From JAVJUV01 sp047314965 (GTDB lineage Bacteria; Pseudomonadota; Alphaproteobacteria; Rhodobacterales; Rhodobacteraceae): a stretch of DNA of 15,244 nt. The notes below the pieces were generated by a model that saw only the letters and a program-made list of their open reading frames with translations, did no database searches and was not told the DNA's origin. Each line of letters starts with the position of its first letter. Position 1 is the first letter of the stretch. Of the stretch, positions 1 to 6,377 are shown piece after piece. The position numbers and the translations under genes are program-made. The stretch covers positions 1 to 15,244 of the forward strand of contig NZ_JBLBVK010000028.1 of assembly GCF_047314965.1 (NCBI RefSeq), read 5' to 3'.

Positions 1-1
1 G

Positions 2-2059
2 AAGGCCGCGCTCGACCACGACCTCGTTCAGGGCGAGAACATCCTCACCCTCAACCTCGGCGGCGCCATGACGGCGACCGACTTCGACGGCGACACCATC
101 CCCCTGTCTGACGACGCCATCGTCGTGACGGCTATCGATGATGTTCCGTTGGACTTCGATCCGGATGCAAGTTTTGTCCGCAACAGCGGAGACGAACTGC
201 TTATGGGCTTCAATCTCGAGTTCGATGAGGTGGCGGGCCAGGATGGCCCGAAATCAACGGACGCGGTGGTCTTCGACAGTGCAATCGATGGAAATCAACT
301 GTTCGACAAGGACGGCGCAGCCGTCACCTCTGGCGGCGATCCCGTCTATCTGAACCTCGACGCCGAGGGAGACAAACTCTTTGCCATGGCGCAGAGGACG
401 ATCACGGGTACCGCTGTCACGCCCGCCACCCTTCTGACCGAAAGCGTGACGATCACATTGGGTGATGACGAAGTAACGGCGAGTGCAGGAGCTGAGATCA
501 ACTCCATTCTGGGCACTCACGGCGACCTCGTCATCGGCATCGATGGCGACGGGAATCTGTACATCCAGAGCATCGATCCGGACGATGCATCCCTTGTTGT
601 CAGTGGTTTGACCGATTTCGGTATTTCCGACGACACGTACGACGTCTTCGAAACGGTGTTCACGATCGAATTGACCGAGACTGATACCTACAATGTGCAG
701 ACGTTCCTGCCGCTGGATGACGGTACGACAAGAGCATCGATCGACATTTTCGACAATGCAGAGAACCCTGGGAAATACCTGTTCAATCTCTTGGACAATG
801 TTGAAGTCGGATCTGTGACACTGGACGTCCTGGTCTCGGGTTCCGACGGCCCGGGTTCGATTATCGCATCGAACATTTCCCAGCAGGGAACGGGTGTCGC
901 GAGCCAGGGTGTGGGTGAGGACGAGTCGATCATCTTTGACTTCGGCGTCAATTTCACCCGCTCGAATATCGGCCCGAATACGGGGAGTTTCTGGTCGTCT
1001 GGGCCGGTGGCCCTGAATGATGCGTCGATCGAAATCTCGCAAACGAACCCCGATGGACAGGGGGCGGTGATCCAGCTCGAGGCGTCGAACCCAGACTTCA
1101 ACTTTACGTCTTCGGCCCCGTTTACACACACTGACAGTACCGAAATTGACGAGTACCTGGGCACCGACGCAGATCGCGTTGCGATCACAAAGGTATTCCT
1201 CAATCCGGTCGCCGACGAGTTCTACGCACTCACAGACTACGCAAGTGGAACTTCGCTCGATGGTGGGGCGCACTACATCTACTACGAAGTCGATCCGGGG
1301 GATGGCTTAGTCTACTCGGTCTACATCACTGGCGTCATCGAAGGTGATGTCATCGGGATCGGCAGCGACGAGACGTTCACGCGTTTGACGGCGACGAATG
1401 GATCGGATGATACAGTTCCGGGAGGCGGTACCGATACGGAATTTGGCGGCACCACCTTCTCGGACGGGGATTATGCCAATACCTTCGACATCTCCGACCT
1501 GGCATTCCAGATCGATGGCCAGCAGGGAGACCCGATCGAGATGGCTTTCCCGGTTATCGGTGAAGATGCCGACGGAGACCAGTCCAATGGTGTCATTGAC
1601 CTGACCATTCTGCCAGCCGACACCAACAACATCGTCGGGACCAACGGAAACGATACACTTCCGGGAACCGAAAGCGATGATTTCGTTGTTGGAAACGCGG
1701 GCAACGACACACTTACCGGTGACTTGGGCAACGATACTCTCATTGGGGGAACTGGAGCGGATGAGTTCGTATTCCTCACCGACAACGACGGAGTAGATCA
1801 GATCTTGGATTTCGAATCTGGCATCGATGACCTCCTCTTCATCGATGCTGGGTTTGGAGGTGTATTGTTCGGCATCAGCAGTGACGAGTTCATCTCGGGC
1901 GCTGGGGTGGACGACACTTCGGCTGCAGGAGACCATCTCTTGTTCAATACGTCCAACGGATATCTCTACTTCGATGCCGATGGTTCGTCGGGCGGCGCCA
2001 TCCTGATCGCCACAATAACGGGGGACGATGTTGTCTTTACGGACATCATCATCGCCTAA
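2..2059 (+). CDS. RTX-type secreted calcium-binding protein, C-terminal part (5' end outside window)
   Basis: The reading frame is open from base 2, so this is the last 685 or so residues of a longer protein. The first visible residues (NLGGAMTATDFDGDT, then AIDDVP) match the boundary of the repeated beta-domains (T1SS-143/DUF5801 type) found in giant adhesins exported by type I secretion. A long Asp/Gly/Thr-rich beta region follows. Near the end are five tandem RTX nonapeptides (GNAGNDTLT, GDLGNDTLI and relatives) that should bind calcium, then the serralysin-like stretch DQILDFESGIDDLLF. The C-terminus (YFDADGSSGGA..., ending in DIIIA) looks like an uncleaved type I secretion signal. There are very few cysteines and the protein is strongly acidic, as usual for this class. 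One hand-counted line (1081-1140) is 53% GC, lower than the core genes. Likely role: surface adhesin or exoprotein. No enzymatic domain is visible in this part. The ATG at 68 is internal and not the true start. Confidence 0.88.
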   Translation, partial: KAALDHDLVQGENILTLNLGGAMTATDFDGDTIPLSDDAIVVTAIDDVPLDFDPDASFVRNSGDELLMGFNLEFDEVAGQDGPKSTDAVVFDSAIDGNQLFDKDGAAVTSGGDPVYLNLDAEGDKLFAMAQRTITGTAVTPATLLTESVTITLGDDEVTASAGAEINSILGTHGDLVIGIDGDGNLYIQSIDPDDASLVVSGLTDFGISDDTYDVFETVFTIELTETDTYNVQTFLPLDDGTTRASIDIFDNAENPGKYLFNLLDNVEVGSVTLDVLVSGSDGPGSIIASNISQQGTGVASQGVGEDESIIFDFGVNFTRSNIGPNTGSFWSSGPVALNDASIEISQTNPDGQGAVIQLEASNPDFNFTSSAPFTHTDSTEIDEYLGTDADRVAITKVFLNPVADEFYALTDYASGTSLDGGAHYIYYEVDPGDGLVYSVYITGVIEGDVIGIGSDETFTRLTATNGSDDTVPGGGTDTEFGGTTFSDGDYANTFDISDLAFQIDGQQGDPIEMAFPVIGEDADGDQSNGVIDLTILPADTNNIVGTNGNDTLPGTESDDFVVGNAGNDTLTGDLGNDTLIGGTGADEFVFLTDNDGVDQILDFESGIDDLLFIDAGFGGVLFGISSDEFISGAGVDDTSAAGDHLLFNTSNGYLYFDADGSSGGAILIATITGDDVVFTDIIIA
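1637..1771 (+). repeat. Five tandem RTX nonapeptide-coding units (27 bp each)
   Basis: Five consecutive nine-residue units begin at 1637, 1664, 1691, 1718 and 1745: GTNGNDTLP, GTESDDFVV, GNAGNDTLT, GDLGNDTLI, GGTGADEFV. Units 1, 3 and 4 follow the GxxGNDTLx consensus closely. Unit 2 is degenerate, with S in place of the central Gly. In this family such units fold as a calcium-bound parallel beta-roll once outside the cell. Confidence 0.9.
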
Positions 2060-2067
2060 ATGATCAG

Positions 2068-2098
2068 CAGCCCGGGCTATCAGCGACAGCCCGGGCTG
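2068..2098 (+). terminator. Hairpin terminator after the RTX gene, possibly bidirectional
   Basis: CAGCCCGGGCT (2068-2078) pairs perfectly with AGCCCGGGCTG (2088-2098), giving an 11-bp GC-rich stem with a 9-nt loop, starting 9 bp after the TAA stop at 2057-2059. The downstream bases (acaaatctctgg) hold no clean T-run, so intrinsic termination may be weak. It lies between two convergent genes, the RTX gene and the recombinase, and could insulate both. Confidence 0.65.
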
Positions 2099-2219
2099 AC
2101 AAATCTCTGGTTAGGAATTAATACCTTAGACTGTACCACTTACCGGTGCGGTGGTGGGTTTCCATGTGAAGACTTTTCCAATGTCTCCCGATCCTGTCGA
2201 CGCTAGAGTTTGAGCGCGT

Positions 2220-3131
2220 TCACGCCCAAACATTGTGCTCCGCCTTCTCCAAGTACCGCGCGAGGATATTCACCGACTTCCAGCCCCCAGCCCGCATGAT
2301 TGCAGCCGTGTCGTATCCAGCGCAAAGCAGGTCCTGCGCGGCGCCGACGCGCATGGAATGACCACTGAAGGCGTCGATCTCGTTGGCCGGCAGTCCGGCA
2401 CGACGCGCCGCGGTCTTGATCAGGCGCTTGACTGTTGTCGTCTCCAAGTCGCGGTTGATCGCCTTCCCCTGGTAGATCGGGCAAAAGAGCCAGGGGATGT
2501 GAGGCCCGCGCCAGTCAAGCCACTCCTCGACGAGCCTTGCGGTTCGCTGCGACGTAAAAGCCAACCGCCCCTCGCCGAACGGGTCCGATTTGCTGCGCCG
2601 GATCAGAACCCGGAGCGTCCCGTCGTCGCGTGTCTCAAAGTCATCGGTTTTGAGAGCCACGAGTTCCGAGCGGCGGGCCAGCAACTCGTATCCAAGCGAA
2701 AGCATGGCGCGGTTTCGGAGACCCCAGGGCGTGTCGGGTTCTCCAGCGATGAAATCTTCCAGGTAGTCCCGCGTCAAACCCTTGGCCTGTTTCGGCCGCA
2801 CAGCATGGCTGCGCCAGACGCGCCGGAAAGCCAGGTTGATCTCTTCATCATACGTTGGGTCCGGAAGGCGCAGCAGACGATGTATCTTCCGGATCGCATA
2901 GAGGCGCCGGCGGACGGTCGAGGGGGCTTTTTCTTCTCCTTGAGATTCCAGAAACCGGCAGAGGGTCTCCACCGAGGCGGGAAAAGCGCTGCACCCGTTG
3001 TCCTGGCACCAGTCGACAAACGCCTGAACGTCGGCATAGTAAGAGCGTATTGTCGACGGCGCATAGGCGCCCTCGAGACGAGCAATATGGCTTTGCCATT
3101 CGGGAGGTTCAGGATGCAGCTTACGTCTCAT
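2220..3131 (-). CDS. Tyrosine recombinase / site-specific integrase
   Basis: This 303-residue protein has the two-domain layout of XerC/XerD-like recombinases. The N-terminal SAM-like core-binding domain (about 20-110) contains YAPSTIRSYYADVQAFVDWC. The C-terminal catalytic domain shows the expected residues: Arg154 in ARRSEL, Lys181 in RRSKSD, His258-x-x-Arg261 in GHSMRVG, Trp284 in GGWKS and the nucleophile Tyr293 in ARYLEKAE. All are present, so the enzyme looks intact. It should cut and rejoin DNA at specific sites through a 3'-phosphotyrosine intermediate; its target site cannot be read from the window. The ATG at 3129-3131 has no Shine-Dalgarno sequence upstream and lies 2 bp from a palindrome shared with the divergent XRE gene. 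A candidate minus-strand promoter is TTGCCT (3165-3170), 17 bp, TAAAAT (3142-3147), with the -10 inside the palindrome. That would give an almost leaderless mRNA. Confidence 0.92.
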   Translation of the reverse strand: MRRKLHPEPPEWQSHIARLEGAYAPSTIRSYYADVQAFVDWCQDNGCSAFPASVETLCRFLESQGEEKAPSTVRRRLYAIRKIHRLLRLPDPTYDEEINLAFRRVWRSHAVRPKQAKGLTRDYLEDFIAGEPDTPWGLRNRAMLSLGYELLARRSELVALKTDDFETRDDGTLRVLIRRSKSDPFGEGRLAFTSQRTARLVEEWLDWRGPHIPWLFCPIYQGKAINRDLETTTVKRLIKTAARRAGLPANEIDAFSGHSMRVGAAQDLLCAGYDTAAIMRAGGWKSVNILARYLEKAEHNVWA

Positions 3132-3133
3132 TT

Positions 3134-3154
3134 AGTGGCATATTTTATGCCACT
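3134..3154. promoter_or_regulatory. Perfect 9-3-9 inverted repeat, probable operator between divergent integrase and XRE genes
   Basis: AGTGGCATA (3134-3142), a TTT centre, and TATGCCACT (3146-3154) form a perfect 9-bp inverted repeat. It fills 21 of the 23 bp between the integrase ATG (ending 3131) and the XRE ATG (beginning 3155). On the minus strand it contains TAAAAT, a good -10 for the integrase; on the plus strand TATTTT (3141-3146) is a possible -10 for the XRE gene. A dimeric HTH protein bound here would block both genes. That the adjacent XRE protein is the ligand is inferred from position. Confidence 0.72.
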
Positions 3155-3412
3155 ATGACAACTAAGGCAACAGGAGCTCAGCTTCGTGCTGCAAGAAACG
3201 CCCTAGACTGGTCAATTGAAGAGCTGGCCGAAAAGTCCGGCGTTTCTGTGAGAACGATCATTAGATATGAACAACATGATGAAGTTCCTCCAACCAGGGG
3301 TGGAAACCTATACTCGCTAATAGCAGCTCTTGAAGCCGCGGGCATCGAGTTCATCGGGTCCCCGGAAGATGGCCCCGGCATACGGATCCATTCCGCATCC
3401 ACGAAATCCTGA
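3155..3412 (+). CDS. Small XRE-family helix-turn-helix regulator
   Basis: This is an 85-residue, single-domain HTH_3/XRE-type DNA-binding protein. The HTH core spans about residues 8-42: QLRAARNALDWSIEELAEKS, then the recognition-helix region SVRTIIRYE. The tail (IAALEAAGIEFIGSPEDGPG) is typical of short phage- or element-borne repressors. The ATG at 3155 was chosen because it begins at the MTTKATGAQLRAAR N-terminus normal for the family; extending upstream would run antisense through the integrase start. It directly abuts the 21-bp palindrome and has no Shine-Dalgarno sequence, so translation may be leaderless. Likely role: repressor of itself and of the divergent recombinase. Hand-counted GC in the line 3241-3300 is 43%, against 73% in a core-gene line (7921-7980), which suggests a recent foreign origin. 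It converges with the HGG-motif gene. Confidence 0.85.
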   Translation: MTTKATGAQLRAARNALDWSIEELAEKSGVSVRTIIRYEQHDEVPPTRGGNLYSLIAALEAAGIEFIGSPEDGPGIRIHSASTKS

Positions 3413-3563
3413 ACCAAGTTCTAGGGGGGCTTTGAGAAGACCCATCTCCGACGGTTTTACAAACCAAAAAATCGCCAGGTCAGACCAGGCGGCGCAGGAA
3501 GATCACGCGCCCGCGACGCCGGGACCTGCAACACTCTCGATGCCGATCTTCAACGCCGTCATC

Positions 3564-3824
3564 TCAGAGATCGTCGAGTATCTCGCGCGTCCGTTTCGTC
3601 AGTTGACGCACGAGCGCGCGCATGGCCCGCGCCTCTGCTGTATGGAGCCCGTGCTTGAGCGCATTTCGATTGCCCTTCGGCGCGCCCGAGCCTTTCGCGC
3701 CACCATGCATGCGACAGCGCCCCTTACCGGACACGGCAGGCGCCTGGCAGGGCGTGCCTTTTCGCGTTCTCGCGCCACACCGCGGGCTCAATCGCATGGG
3801 GCCAGTATTACGCGGGTGCGTCAT
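3564..3824 (-). CDS. Small HGG-motif Cys/His protein (HGGxSTG-like), function unknown
   Basis: This is an 86-residue basic protein with the arrangement CGARTRKGTPC, then CRMHGGAKGSG, then APKGNRNALKHG. Cys16, Cys26, Cys37 and His40 (C-x9-C-x10-C-x2-H) could bind a metal such as zinc; that is inferred from spacing. Proteins with this signature are common in alphaproteobacterial accessory regions and, as I recall them, are labelled HGGxSTG-domain proteins without an assigned function. The ATG at 3822-3824 overlaps the end of the upstream 241-residue gene by 17 bp, which points to translational coupling. An in-frame ATG at 3795-3797 (Met10) is an alternative start; neither has a strong ribosome binding site. 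The high Arg/Lys content suggests nucleic-acid binding. Confidence 0.7.
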   Translation of the reverse strand: MTHPRNTGPMRLSPRCGARTRKGTPCQAPAVSGKGRCRMHGGAKGSGAPKGNRNALKHGLHTAEARAMRALVRQLTKRTREILDDL

Positions 3825-4533
3825 CGTCGTCGAACTCGATCCCTTCGTCTTTGAGAAAGTCCAGAATCATCTCGGCGTGGAGTTTTGGGTCATGTCTCGG
3901 GGAAGGTGGTCCCGGATGACCGATTTGCCCTCGTCGCTGCCGAAACGCCCGCTCTATGTCGAGGAATAGCCGTGACATTTTCTGTGCCAGTCCCATAGCT
4001 TGCGCTGCGAGCTCCGGTGACGTCCCGGGCGCGCTCATCCGGGCAAAGCAGGTCATGCTGGCCATGTGACTGGCGATGAGCTGCATGAGCAGCATGCGCT
4101 CGATGTCGTCTTGCGGCCCGAGCTTCAGGAGCATCGTCAACGCCTCCCGGCGGAGCGCCGCTCTCAAATGTGCATCCAGCCCCGGCGGCATCGGCAGCGC
4201 CGCAAAGAACTCCGTGAGGTGATGCACGACAAGCACTTTTGCGTCTTTGGGGCTCGAGAGAAGAGACAGCCCGGTTAAGCGCTGCGCTGCCATCCGGATC
4301 AAGAAGGCCTCATCTTCAAGTCGACGTTTTGCATCGGCATCCGCCTGTTCATTGCGATGCGCGAAGGTCCTTTTGAGGAGCTCAAGTGCTTTTCGTTCCT
4401 TCGGAGAGAGATCATCGCCTGCGTCCGCGGCGTCCTCGGCCGCAGCCGGCCGCTCGAGCTCGAGGACCTCAGGGCTCGGGATGATCTCGTGGTCGGGTTC
4501 TTCCGGATGGTCGGGGTCAGGGGCGCGAGACAT
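3808..4533 (-). CDS. Hypothetical helical protein with acidic ends, coupled to the HGG-motif gene
   Basis: I do not recognise this 241-residue protein. Residues 1-45 are Pro/Glu/Asp-rich and probably disordered. Residues 45-200 are predicted helical, with amphipathic stretches (ERKALELLKRTF, VLVVHHLTEFFAAL, ERMLLMQLIASHMASM). The tail ends in DFLKDEGIEFDDDDAPA. There is no signal peptide or clear transmembrane segment, so it is probably cytoplasmic. The start is well supported: GAGGTGAT lies just upstream of the ATG at 4531-4533. A candidate promoter is TTGCCG (4605-4610), 17 bp, TATAGT (4582-4587). Its last 17 bp overlap the start of the HGG-motif gene, so the two are almost certainly co-expressed. 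Position beside a recombinase suggests an accessory or phage-derived origin, but no function can be assigned. Confidence 0.7.
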   Translation of the reverse strand: MSRAPDPDHPEEPDHEIIPSPEVLELERPAAAEDAADAGDDLSPKERKALELLKRTFAHRNEQADADAKRRLEDEAFLIRMAAQRLTGLSLLSSPKDAKVLVVHHLTEFFAALPMPPGLDAHLRAALRREALTMLLKLGPQDDIERMLLMQLIASHMASMTCFARMSAPGTSPELAAQAMGLAQKMSRLFLDIERAFRQRRGQIGHPGPPSPRHDPKLHAEMILDFLKDEGIEFDDDDAPA

Positions 4534-4834
4534 AAGATCACCTCATGGTGTCTGGGTATTGTCTCCTCCCTTTGTCTTCGCACTATATATGGTGCCTCGA
4601 TCTCCGGCAAGCCCCGGGAAGGCCCTGATTTCTACTGTGCATGGGGTTGTTCTCGCGTTTTGATCACGCCCCTCCCCGGCCCGGACCAAACTGCACAACT
4701 CAAGGGTCCCGGACACCCCCGTCTATTTTTCTCTATTCAAGACGCAAATGCCCGATAACGTGCAACCGCCGCTGAAGATGCGACGGGACAGATCCAAACT
4801 CTCGGCATCCTGAGACTAGCGCCGAATGCCGGGC
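4534..4834. other. Gene-free 301-bp stretch between the accessory pair and the DUF2892 gene
   Basis: No convincing coding sequence is seen on either strand. It holds the promoter/palindrome described at 4580-4610. Near the right end is a weak inverted repeat, CGGCAT (4803-4808) with ATGCCG (4826-4831), which could act as a terminator for the minus-strand gene ending at 4835 but lacks a T-run. No tRNA, CRISPR or direct-repeat attachment site was recognised. It may mark a junction between the core genes and the accessory module. Confidence 0.45.
4580..4610 (-). promoter_or_regulatory. Candidate promoter with overlapping 16-bp near-palindrome upstream of the 241-residue gene
   Basis: Read on the minus strand, TTGCCG (4605-4610) and TATAGT (4582-4587) are separated by 17 bp, matching sigma-70 boxes at 4/6 and 5/6 positions. 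The -10 lies inside GCACTATATATGGTGC (4580-4595), which matches its reverse complement at 14 of 16 positions and could be an operator. The predicted transcript would start about 40 nt before the ATG. Confidence 0.4.
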
Positions 4835-5047
4835 TCAGCCTGGCTTGGCAAAGCCTTCCTTGGTGGGCAGCCCCATCTTCTTCAGGGTCATGACCACAGG
4901 ACAGACGCCCGTGAAGGAGGCCTGGATCAGATGGGCGCCCAGGATACCCGTCAGCCAGAGCCAGTTCAGGTTGTGGTAGACAGCAAGCAGGACGCTTGCG
5001 AGCACGAGTGCGCCAACGATGAGCAAGATCGCACGTTCAACAGTCAT
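4835..5047 (-). CDS. Small DUF2892 (YgaP-like transmembrane) inner-membrane protein
   Basis: This is a 70-residue protein with two hydrophobic helices: ILLIVGALVLASVLLAVY (about 6-23) and WLWLTGILGAHLIQASF (about 28-44). The family signature TGVCPVVMTLKKMGL follows. This matches the DUF2892 domain, which occurs alone or fused to rhodanese in YgaP-type proteins; the exact function of stand-alone copies is not established, though a sulfur-related role has been suggested from context elsewhere. The ATG at 5045-5047 was chosen over one 27 bp upstream because a strong GGAGG (minus strand, 5055-5059) lies exactly 7 bp before it. A good promoter sits upstream, so it is probably transcribed on its own. 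It lies where ybeY is often found after phoH. Confidence 0.82.
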   Translation of the reverse strand: MTVERAILLIVGALVLASVLLAVYHNLNWLWLTGILGAHLIQASFTGVCPVVMTLKKMGLPTKEGFAKPG

Positions 5048-5073
5048 AACCAGTCCTCCAGTCAGTCTTTTCA

Positions 5074-5102
5074 AAGATATCAGGCCATAAATCAGATCTC
5101 AA
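5074..5102 (-). promoter_or_regulatory. Candidate sigma-70 promoter for the DUF2892 gene
   Basis: On the minus strand TTGAGA (5097-5102, 5/6 match to TTGACA) and TATCTT (5074-5079, 4/6 match to TATAAT) are spaced by exactly 17 bp. Transcription would start near 5067, shortly before the GGAGG ribosome binding site at 5055-5059. The region is visibly AT-rich compared with its surroundings. Confidence 0.45.
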
Positions 5103-5204
5103 AATCAAACCAAAAGTTTGACCGCAAAGAACTGCAGGACAACGCACCAAGGCCAGTCTCGCTACCCCCTCTGCCGCCGCGATGAACGCCCGAGACTTGC
5201 GCCT

Positions 5205-6215
5205 CTATTGTGCGTCCGCGTCGTAAGCCTCGATGATCTTGGCCACCAGCGGATGGCGCACCACGTCCTTCGAGGTGAAATAGTTGAAGCTGATTTTGTC
5301 GATCCCCTTGAGCAGCCGCTCGGCGTCCCTCAGGCCCGATGTCACGCCCTTGGGCAGGTCAACCTGGCTGCGGTCGCCGGTGATCACCATCCGGCTGCCC
5401 TCGCCCAGACGGGTCAGGAACATCTTCATCTGCATGGTCGTCGCGTTCTGCGCCTCGTCCAGAACCACAAAGGCGTTCGACAGCGTGCGGCCCCGCATGA
5501 AGGCCAGCGGCGCGATCTCAATCCGCTTTTCCTCGATCAGCTTGGCCACCTGCTTGCCCGGCAGGAAATCATTCAGCGCGTCGTAGAGAGGCTGCATGTA
5601 CGGGTCGACCTTCTCCTTCATGTCGCCCGGCAGAAAGCCCAGCCTTTCACCGGCTTCCACCGCAGGCCGGCTCAGGATGATCCGGTCGACATGCCCGCCG
5701 ATGAACATGTTCACGCCCACGGCGACGGCCAGGTAGGTCTTACCGGTGCCTGCCGGTCCGATCCCGAAAGCCAGCTCGTTCTTGAACAGAGCACGCACAT
5801 AGGCCTTCTGCGCCTCGGTCCGGGGCTCGACCAGTTTCTTGCGCGTCATGATCTCGACACGCCCGCCCTGAAACAGCTCCATCTGGTCGGCGGGGCTACC
5901 GCCGACATCCTGGGTGCTGCCACCCATGCGGATCTCGGCGTCGATATCCCCGGGCGTTATCTCGCGGCCCGCTTCAAGCCGCGTGTAAAGCGCCTGAAGG
6001 ACTTCGGCCGCCTTGGCCACGGACCCGGCCTCGCCAAACAGCGCAAGCTGGTTGCCCTGGTGCACGATCTGCACGCTCAACGCTTCCTCGATCTGCGCGA
6101 GGTTGCGGTTGAACTCTCCGAATAACTCGATGAGCAGGCGGTTGTCGGGAAATTCGAGACGCGTCTCTTGTACGTCTTCGGGCTTGGTCGGCGGGGTCAG
6201 CGCGCTTATGGCCAA
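5205..6215 (-). CDS. phoH: PhoH-like ATPase (YbeZ type)
   Basis: This 336-residue cytoplasmic P-loop ATPase has its Walker A motif GPAGTGKT at 153-160 and its Walker B/VLDEAQN motif at 251-257. Downstream are the family stretches GEGSRMVITGDRSQVDLPKG and FTSKDVVRHPLVAKII. The N-terminal 120 residues form the KH-like region typical of the YbeZ branch. Members act with YbeY in RNA processing and ribosome quality control and have been linked to phosphate starvation. Length is normal. No in-frame ATG exists before the upstream stop at 6270-6272, so translation probably starts at TTG (6213-6215), preceded by GGAG (6225-6228) at 9-bp spacing. It lies 162 bp downstream of miaB on the same strand. 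The gene normally following it, ybeY, is absent here. Confidence 0.93.
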   Translation of the reverse strand: MAISALTPPTKPEDVQETRLEFPDNRLLIELFGEFNRNLAQIEEALSVQIVHQGNQLALFGEAGSVAKAAEVLQALYTRLEAGREITPGDIDAEIRMGGSTQDVGGSPADQMELFQGGRVEIMTRKKLVEPRTEAQKAYVRALFKNELAFGIGPAGTGKTYLAVAVGVNMFIGGHVDRIILSRPAVEAGERLGFLPGDMKEKVDPYMQPLYDALNDFLPGKQVAKLIEEKRIEIAPLAFMRGRTLSNAFVVLDEAQNATTMQMKMFLTRLGEGSRMVITGDRSQVDLPKGVTSGLRDAERLLKGIDKISFNYFTSKDVVRHPLVAKIIEAYDADAQ

Positions 6216-6377
6216 ATAGAATAACTCCGGATTTCGAGTGCCACTTACAAAGCCATGCTGCCAAGGGATTCAGCCCCGTGCAAGCACATCTCGGCGGATT
6301 TCACCAAACTGTCACGAGATATTGCGGTCTCTCATCGGAAGGTCCAGCGGAATCGCGACGCCTGCTTTGGAAACGTG

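Noticed and set aside
254..1273. Long open frame on the minus strand (339 codons) opposite the RTX gene
   Set aside because: It is antisense to a well-supported Asp/Gly-rich RTX coding frame, resembles no protein family, and is a composition artefact of the repeats of GAT/GAC codons.
2099..2219. Attachment site or second copy of a direct repeat flanking the integrase
   Set aside because: I compared this stretch by eye with 4534-4834 and found no convincing shared repeat. A weak ACCAC/GTGGT pair (2135-2139/2151-2155) is within chance expectation.
2855..3154. Upstream extension of the XRE gene to a 185-residue protein
   Set aside because: The extension would run antisense through the integrase N-terminus and has no family match. 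The HTH protein starts naturally at 3155.
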